From Mesorhabditis belari (lineage: Eukaryota > Nematoda > Chromadorea > Rhabditida > Rhabditidae), in assembly GCA_958450365.1 (NCBI GenBank), contig CAUEEP010000926.1, positions 744,001 through 808,000 on the forward strand: a stretch of DNA of 64,000 bases, given 5' to 3'. The notes beneath the pieces are model-generated. The model ran no database searches. It saw only the letters and a list, made by a program, of their open reading frames with translations, and was not told the origin of the DNA. A program made the position numbers and the translations under genes. Each line of letters opens with the position of its first letter. Within the stretch, counting starts at the first letter, position 1. Positions 36,701 to 46,142 of this stretch are shown piece by piece.

Positions 36701-39700
36701 AAATCATGAATTCATTCGAAATAATTTCCATTACTATTGACGACTTCTGCCCATTTTACAGACAATTTGCGGATTCCTCTTTCGTAGTAGGATTTTGGTT
36801 CGTGTGTGAGACAAGTGTGAGACTCAAAAATGGAGGACTGGAGATGTCTCATGATCCGGAATAAATAGTAATCAAAAGGGGCGAGGTCCGGACTGTATGG
36901 GGAATGCGCCAAAAGTTCCCAAGCAAGGCTATTTATTTTAGAGCGAGTCAGTTTTGCAACATGAGGGCGCGCGCTGTCGTGGATGAGAACGATCTTTGAC
37001 TTGGAGGGCCTATGCTTCTTTGGGGGTTCATTCACCTTTCCCAACTGTTCACTGTATTTGATTGCATTAACGATCGTCTTGCTATCATTCCAAATAATTT
37101 CCATTATTATTGACGACTTGTGCCCATTTTACAGACAATTTGCGGATTCCTCTTTCGTAGTAGGATTTTGGTTCGTGTGTGAGACAAGTGTGAGACTCAA
37201 AAATGGAGGACTGAAGATGTCCCAGTTTGAGCACTTTCTTCAAAAGAAACCCATTTTGGTGTCAATAGAAAAGTTGTAGAGAATCAAAAATCAAGCTTAT
37301 ATCCAAATTTCCAAAAAGGTACACTTAGTAGTTTCGCTTAAAATGCAAGTTTTGTGAAAATTCGGAAATTTGGCACTTCTTGAAAACCAGTTTTTGAATC
37401 GCTCTGAAAATTTGGATATAAGCTTGATTTTTGATTCTCTACAACTTTTTCATTGACACCAAAATGGGTTTCTTTTGAAGAAAGTGCTCAAACTTTCACA
37501 TATGACACTAGCCGGCAGTTTTCAATTCACCAACCCAATATATAACAAAAAGCTAGCGTAATCTAACTACGTAATCAGTAAAAATATTGTAATTTTAGGT
37601 TACCTTGTTGTTAGTCGTTGGTCCAGACGGTAAATCAACAAAACGATTTTTGCTTTTCTGCCCGGTTTGCGATCTCTCCATTCCCTCAATGAGATGAAAT
37701 AACTTTTGTGTTTCCGGTGATCCGGGCTGTTTGATGCCACCTTCAAAGATTTGTCGACACAACGCGGAGTGTGAGCGGTGCTCTGTAAAGCTTCTTTTAC
37801 ACTTGAAGCTCTATAAAGCTTCTTTTACACTTGAAGCTCTATAAAGCTTCTTTTACTCTTGAAGCTCTATAAAGCTTCTATTACTCTTGAAGCTCTCTAA
37901 AGCTTCTTTTAATCTTGAAGCTCTCTAAAGCTTCTTTTACTCTTGAAGCTCTCTAAAGCTTCTATTACTCTTGAAGCTCTCTAAAGCTTCTTTACTAGAG
38001 CTCTCTAAAGCTTCTTTTACCTTGAAGCTCTCTAAAGCTTCTTTTACTCTTGAAGCTCTCTAAAGCTTCTTTTACTCTTGAAGCTCTCTAAAGCTTCTTT
38101 TACTCTTGAAGCTCTCTAAAGCTTCTTTTACACTTGAAGCTCTATAAAGCTTCTATTACTCTTGAAGCTCTATAAAGCTTCTTTTAATCTTGAAGCTCTA
38201 TAAAGCTTCTTTTACTCTTAAAGACAATGATGAATTCTTGTGATTCATGATTGTCTTCAAGATTCATTTAACACCAATCACATTTTACCTTTCATTGAGA
38301 TTTTAAAATAATGAATGTATGTGGTGAGGAGAGAGCTTCTCTTGTGTCGATCACAGAAACCGTCTAACAACATCGTGCAGATTTTCACCAATTGCCCGAG
38401 AGTTTCAAAGGAAACAGTGGATACTTGTTCTAAAAAGGCTTTAAAAGTTTCTAAACTAAGCTTTTAAAAAAAAAACTGACCACTGTATGGCGGATTGGCA
38501 ATTAAGAAGAGCAACTTGTCAAGAATACTATAAAGGAAAGAAACCATCGGCTCTGGACGAGCTTTGATCACTCCCTAAAGGATATTAAAGAGATAAAAAA
38601 GGATAAAATATTATCTACAATTTACATAAGACTGATATAAATCTATTTTTCGAATTTTTCAAATTTGTTTCCATAATTTCCCCAACCTGAATAGCTTCTA
38701 TGAGTTGAGTCTCGTTGACAGGCGGTTGCTTGGGATTCGTCGAGGCCAATGAGGCAAACGAAAGGCAAAATTTCTCGAGATGCGCATCCTGAAAGTGAAG
38801 GTTTATGCTTAAAGTTAAAGTTTAAAAATGAAAACAAGCCTGAGTGTGCACAGTGCTAACGGCGACGAGATTCACGTGAAAGAGAGGTTTATGCTGCTCG
38901 ACCCAGCGAATATTCGGCAGTGCTACATCTGGTGAGAGGTAGCTGAACATATTTCTTTATATCTATTAGTATTATTGGTATTATTAGTATTTTTTAAAGC
39001 TCTAATCAAAGCTAAAAACGTGACTAACCCGTAGCATTGCGGAAGTTTGTCCATCGAGATGGGCAGAGTGAAATCCGAACACGAGAGACTCCCCTGACGG
39101 CACAACGGGATCCACTAAATTTTTTTGAGTGTATTCGTTTTCTAAAAAGCACCTATTTGAGAAAACAACCCTAATCAAACCAAGTTTTTCATTTAATTAG
39201 CTCAATTTTTGTATCATTCGGTGCGGAATCCAGTCAGTGAGACCAAAATTGGGCTGATTGAATGGAAAATGGCGGTTTGATTACGGTTACAACTCGAGTT
39301 TCAATTAATAGACAAAATGAATAACGCTAATTGATTCGCCAACCCCAAAAAACCCCCGGGTACAGATTTTTAGCCACAAATCACATACGGAGAAAGAGTA
39401 AAAGAAAAATTCCCCTTTGTAAAAAGTGCTCTTTGTGCGCGCGCACAATCGCGTTTCATCTGGCATACGGCCCCGATGGATAGCTGTTCCCTTTTGGGTT
39501 GAGGAGCTGGAGCTAGTTTTGTTTGGGCGGCAGAGACTGGGCCGTTTATCCCGTTTTGGACAATACTATGCTCAATTTTTGCCTTAAATTTGTACTTATT
39601 TGGAAGCAGGATTCGTGGAGCACCACGAATCCCGCTGGCATTTCTAGAGCTAGATCGAAATTCCTTGTCATTCAAACAGTAGCTAAATTCTAAATTAAGA

Positions 39701-42700
39701 GAACAATGCAATTCGAGTTGAGACTTTTGTCTCACTAGGAGAACAGTGCGATAACGGTAGCATTTTAAAATCGTTTCTTTTCGGAAATCCATTGTTCTGA
39801 CAAATTTTGTAGATTCAGTTTTAAAAGCCTCTAACTACTTACCGTATACCCGATCGGGAAATCGACTTGTTCCTCTTGTCCTTGTTGCCATTTACACGAG
39901 ACATGATAAAAAGTGAATAAGAGATGATGTCCATCAGAGAGATCCCAAGGGATTGCGATCTTGATCTCATCGGATAATTCGGGGGTTCTATAATCAATCG
40001 GATAATCAATTCAAAGCACAGCTCAGAGCACAAACTTATTGTGATAGATGACTGTTGTGAAGACTTGAGTACTCATTCGAATATCGGCTGCATTGTTGAA
40101 GAAAACTCTGTAAGTCAAAAGAAATCAAAAGAAATCAAAAGAAAGTCTAGAAAACTTTAACTACTCTCTAACTATTCTAGTAATCTATTTTTAGAATAAG
40201 TTTTAGATTTCACTTTTTTTTCACCTTTGTGGTTCTTCCTTTTCATTCATCAACTCGATTTTTATGGCGATATTTCTCGCGGTGCCTGGTCGGCCGCTCA
40301 GATTCACCGATTTCGGATAAATGTAGAGAAGATTTCTAAAGCTTGAGAATAGATTTAGCTAGTTATCTAGTTAATTGATATCTAGATAAAAACCTAAACT
40401 CACCTATATCCAGAGTTCACCGCGTATTGCCCTTTGCTAGGAAACTCGAGGATGTCCTTTGTCAACTCTGCGCCCTGTCCGCCCAAAAATGGATTGATTC
40501 TGGAATTTTTTTTCTTTGAATAAATGCTATTGTAACTTGCAAAATTTAGATTTCAGAATGAAAAATTAATAAAAAACCTGAGCATTTCGGGGCTAAGCCT
40601 CGTGAGGAGATCCTCGGCGCTTTGACCTCGATATTCCAATGTCAACACGCATGGGAAGGTTTTAAGTTTGCTAAAAGGAAATAAAATTTAGATTTTATTT
40701 AGATTTTATTTAGTGAAAAGTGTTTAGATTCTTTAAATTCAAATTCCCCTCACCCCAACTTTCCACCACTTTTGCGAGCCTCGGCTAATAAACGGAATAG
40801 CTCCTCGTCAGAGATTCGATCAGATTCCTGAAAGAAAAGATGAATATCTTGATATAAAAAAGATCTCTATAACAAGAAAAGATATAAAAATCGAATATTA
40901 TCTGTTAAACATTAAATCTATTATAGAAATATCATAGTTTTAGATTAATTTACGATAAAAATTCTTTATCTTATCATTGGACAATCATGAATCACAAGAA
41001 TTCATGATTGCCTTCAAGAGTAAAAGAAGCTTTAGAGAGCTTCAAGAGTAAAAGAAGCTTTATAGAGCTTCAAGCGTAAAAGAAGCTTTAGGGAGCTTCA
41101 AGCGTAAAAGAAGCTTTAGAGAGCTTCAAGAGTAAGCAGTTAAGTCAGTTAAGCTTTTAGAATCAAAAAAGATTTCAAAGTATCAGAAATCAGTAAAAGA
41201 AATTGTGTAATTTTCTAAAATTCACTCACTTGTCTATAAAAATGAGTATAGGTTCGGTGAAATGGTTGCAAATTCGCGATTGAGGGTTCCGGTTTTGAAA
41301 CGGGATGAATCGAGGCAGATTGGCTTTCGAGATCTTCGCTTCCACCCAGAAATTTTCGTCTAAAGTTGACTCTTTAAAAAAAGTAAATAGCTTAGACTTG
41401 GCCATTGATGTGTCATGGATAAAATTTTTGTTCAAAAATTGGTTGCTAGACGTCGTAATGATCGGTATGCCTACAGGGTGTCCGAAAAAGAAAAAGTCAC
41501 TTTGTGTCAAATTTCTAAAGAACTTTAAGTGGCTCAAAGTGGTAGGTATGGTGCAAAAATGATTGTTTTGGTGTTTTTCATGATTTTCACCATATCATAA
41601 CTCCCAATACAAGAAATTTCTGAGCTACCATGGAAATTTTTGCTCTTTTGCCATACCATGATCCCCAATACAAGAAATTTCTGACAATTTCTGAACCACC
41701 ATGGTTACCACCACCATATAGGCTACCATCATGAGACTTTTGCCATAAAATTAAAACTTTCTACTGGCATCGTGGTGCATAATAAACGCTATTAGGATAA
41801 CTACAAATTTAAACTATACACTTTATTGCTCAGCGTTTCCTTGAAAAAACGGGACACTTCTTTAAAAAAGGCGAATTGAAAATCTATTATGTATGACGGA
41901 TTATCATATAATGAAGATGAATAAAACTTTTGGCTAAAAATCTTAGTTTATATTGTAACTCTAATATGACACCACGATGCCAGTAGAAAGTTTTAATTTT
42001 ATGGCAAAAGTCTCATGATGGTGGCCTATATGGTGGTGGTGATCGTGGTGGCTCAGTAATTGTCAGAAATTTCTTGTGTAGGGGATCATGGTATGGTAAA
42101 AGTCATGGCAAAAGATCAAAATTTCCCGACCTCAAAAAATAATTTTTGCACCACATTCTGAGCCACTTAGAGTTTTTTTAGAAATTTGACGCAAAGTGAC
42201 TTTTCTTTTTCGGACACCTTGTACAGTTGGCCTCACTACAGTATGCTCCGTTACAGTATATTTGAATATAAAGTGCTCTTATTGAAAAGCTTCTCAATAT
42301 TTAATTAAAGTTCAGTTCAGTTAAAGTCAGAATACTGTAATATAGGGATATTGTAACTCAGAGCTTTCCTGAAGCTTTCCTGAAGCTTTCCTGAATCTTC
42401 TAAAATTTCCTTGACACACCAAAAAGCAAGTCATAACTTTTGATAGAATTCTCAAATAAGCAGTGCTCAAAAAGCTATAAGGTTTAGAGTTATAAACGGG
42501 GAAAGAAAAAAGCGAAAATGTTAGTTGAAAAGAAAGTGTGTGGATTACCGTAACAGCGGACTCCTAGTGGTCATTGAACTGGAGAAAAGATTACGGTAGA
42601 AGGATTTATGAAATAGAAAATGATTACCGTTGAAGTGGAGTCCGCACGCGGTTGAGTACGGTGCTCGCCGACGTGCCTGAGCCCATTCGACGGAAAGTTG

Positions 42701-45700
42701 AGGCGGTCGAGATGGAGATACGGTCTGCAATTGAAATCAATTGTATAACTGTAACAAATGAATAAATTGAATAAGTTACGGTAAGGTTTTCAAAAGTTGA
42801 TCCTTTTTAAAAGTTGATCCTTTTAAAAGTTGATCCTTTTCAAAAGTCTAGAGCTGACTCTTTTCATTTGCTCAAAATGAAACACACTTTCTGGCAAAAT
42901 GAATCTGAATCTGAACGATCTCAGATTCAGATCTCTTTCTCCTTTAAAGCTCCTTTAAAGCTCCTTTAAAGCTCCTTTATAGTTCCTTGATAGTTCCTGT
43001 TTAGTTCTTTTAAAGCTCCTTTCAGCTCCTTTATAGTTCCTTTATAGTTCCTATTTAGCTCCTTTAAAGCTCCTTTAACTTGAAACTAAGAACCAAAAAT
43101 CTGTTTCTCTTTCTCTTTCTGTTTCTCTTTCTGTTTCTGTTTGCGCCAGTGTTTCTTTTTGTTTTCCTTACCAGCACTAACAATACTTTCAGTCTCTCCA
43201 GCCAGTGATGCCAACGGTGCCAAATCGGATTCTGAAATTGATAAAAATAGTATTCAAGATGAAGCTGATCTAATCAAATGATCCAAGTTGATCATTAGCC
43301 TCTAAATCTTGAAGCATTCGAATCTTGAAGCAACCCAACCCTAATAAGCAACCGATTCCCCTCACCTGCCACAAGTCTTTCTTCTCTTTCAAGACTCTCA
43401 AAGCCTCTCTCTGAATCACAAAACGTTCGCCACAAATCGATCACGAGAAAACCAAGAGGCATTCGATAAGAACCTAAAGAAGTTATCGATAGAAATATAA
43501 AGAATTTACCCAATCTCTGGCAGTTATTCCTCGCCATTGCAGCCATTTTCTCTCTCGCTTTCTCATCTCGAATCCCATTTGCATAAGGCTCAGATGCATC
43601 GAAAACATCGCAAGCTTGGAGGACTTTTTCGAGCTGAAAAAGAGATGATAGATATTGACTTGAATCTTATCTTGATCTACTTTGAAAATGCTTAATACAA
43701 GTTAAAAACGTCACCCAACACATGACCTTTGCTTGCTGAGCAGTACAATTGCCATTTACTCACCCTGACAACGATGAAAAGATCATGAAGTGATGTGTTT
43801 AGATGAAAAGCGGCTTGGTAACATTTTTCAATTGCTTCATCAGTGGTGAGAAATGGGAAAGCGGGATCGGCCGGGTATTGAGTCATCATCGCTCGAAGAT
43901 GCGGTGGGTTGACGTCGAAGTGGAAATTCTCCGTCACCTACGTAATAGATACATAAGATACGTAATGCTACGTAACACTACGTTTCGTACGTACTAAATA
44001 GTAAATAGGAAATTCTCCGTCACCTACGTAATATATATGTCGTCGCCGATTATGAATTTTAGCCGATTATGAATGAGTGGGTCTAGGAGCGTCCAACCAT
44101 CAAGTATTTGGTATCATTTAACGCAGAATCATTAATAATTATGTTAAATTTTTTAAATTAGAAAGATTTGATAAAAAGAAAAAAAATTAGAGCAAAAAAA
44201 CTGTTTGTTCAAGAGGAAACTTTGAGGCCCCATAATTTTTTTTCTTTTTATCCAATCTTTCTAATTTTAAAAAAATTTAACATAATTATTAATGATTCTG
44301 CGTTAAATGATACCAAATACTTGATGGTTGGACGCTCCTAGACCCACTCATTCATAATCGGCTGCGACATATACATAAGATACGTAATGCTACGTAACAC
44401 TACGTTTCGTACGTACTAAATAGTATCATCTTATGTTTATATAAGTTTATATAAGTTTATATAAGTTTTTCTTTTCCACTCACAAACCTTTCTTTTCATT
44501 TTCGCATCGTAGAGAGCAATTGAGCCGAAGATTGGTTCGAATGAGGGCTCGATGTGAAGCTGGAAAGTTATTGATAGTAAAGAAATGAAATCTAGATTTA
44601 ATTATTCTAATATATAACTTTTCGACAGGCATTAATAAAATCCCCAACCTTAACAACTTTGATAATCAATTTGTGCGAGCCGCGCTCCTCGGGAAACGGG
44701 GGAGAGCTTCTTTTCTCGATCACATCGTTCTAAAAAAAATATTTACATTTTATCCATTACAGATAATAAGATAATAAGCATTTCTATAGTTTTACTTCAT
44801 CTTGTGGCGGTAAAAGATTGACGAGATTTTGCTGTTGTCGACCCGTCAATCGCCTCGCCTCATTCGACGCATCCATTTGACCGGGCGTTAATCGTTGAGT
44901 GATATCTAAATTATAGAAATATGTCTTATTGCAGAAATAAGTACAGGCTATAAAAACTTTAAGATTTTTTGTATATTATTTCCTAGACTTGGCTTACAAT
45001 ATCGGCATCGTTAAGATTTTGGTGTTAACACGTTGACGACAACGCACAAACAATGTCCCAGGCGAACGAATATGTGTCAGACAGCATCAGGTGACAATGT
45101 CGTCAACGTGTTAAAGTGCCAAGCACCAGTGGACTTGCTAGCCTTTGCTTTCCAGCAATTATACCAGCATTTACCGTACTTTAACGATTATAAAAATCAA
45201 TACCGTACCGACAAAGCCTATTCAACTTACTGGGGATAACAGGATCCGGTTGCGAGAGGTTGAGACGCGATTCGACTTGTGCATCACCGCTTGCTAAAAA
45301 TATTGATGGGTAAATCTTTCTAGGAAACTGTTTCAACTGTTTCAACTTACCTTTCAAAACCGAACCTAGCTACAAAACGCCCCCGTAGATTTTTATTTTT
45401 TTCCCCATAGGCCCTAGCTTTCGAGAAAAACATGCCCAGAGTTGCAGCAATTTTTGGCAAACAACCACCTCAAACAACTCCCTCACCTATAAGAGGGCCC
45501 TATGCCGACAAGCAGGAAGAGCAGAGGTAGAGGCAGGATAGTGTGCTAGGTTGCAAAGGCTATGCTATCTTTCCCCACGGGTTCAATCTCTCTTGGTTCA
45601 ATTAACACTTCGATTCGGTCCAAGTTTTTCCTTTTTTTGCATTAGAGTGTGTTCCTTGTTTTTAAAAGGCACCTAGTTTAAACAGCTATTACAGTTTAAA

Positions 45701-46097
45701 CAGCTATTACTATCAATCAAGCAGTCAGCTATTACAAAATTGGGCCGATTTTGAATCACAAAAGCTCTGGTACCAAAATTTGAGCCTGATCAATAAACTG
45801 ACAATATGATTTTTCTTCAAATCGGTGTCTTTTAGGAAACACTTTAGGAACAAAGCAAATCTTATTGAATTTCTGCTTACCCATTGTACTCGATGAAATA
45901 GTTGATGCGTATGAGTGTCTCTTTGACTCTTCGGTTTCCACCAAACTTGCGCTTCTCGTTAAACGATCACTCAAGATGCTTTCATTCTAAAATTATTATT
46001 TAAAACATTTATAGTAGATAAAATGGATTAAGTTAAGATCTAAATATGTACACTACTGGACAATGAAATATCATATTTGAAAAAAGTGTTTCTTTTT

Positions 46098-46142
<45 letters not shown>

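Noticed and set aside
39370..39792. 140-codon open frame in a DOCK intron
   Set aside because: No domain, no start context, and DOCK phase is complete without it.
45325..45350. Two CTGTTTCA strings, the core of the nematode piRNA promoter motif
   Set aside because: They arise from a tandem AACTGTTTC duplication inside a DOCK intron and lack the usual surrounding context.
45500..45600. Possible tRNA-like sequence ending GGGTTCAATCTC
   Set aside because: Only the B box is convincing; A box and arms not found.
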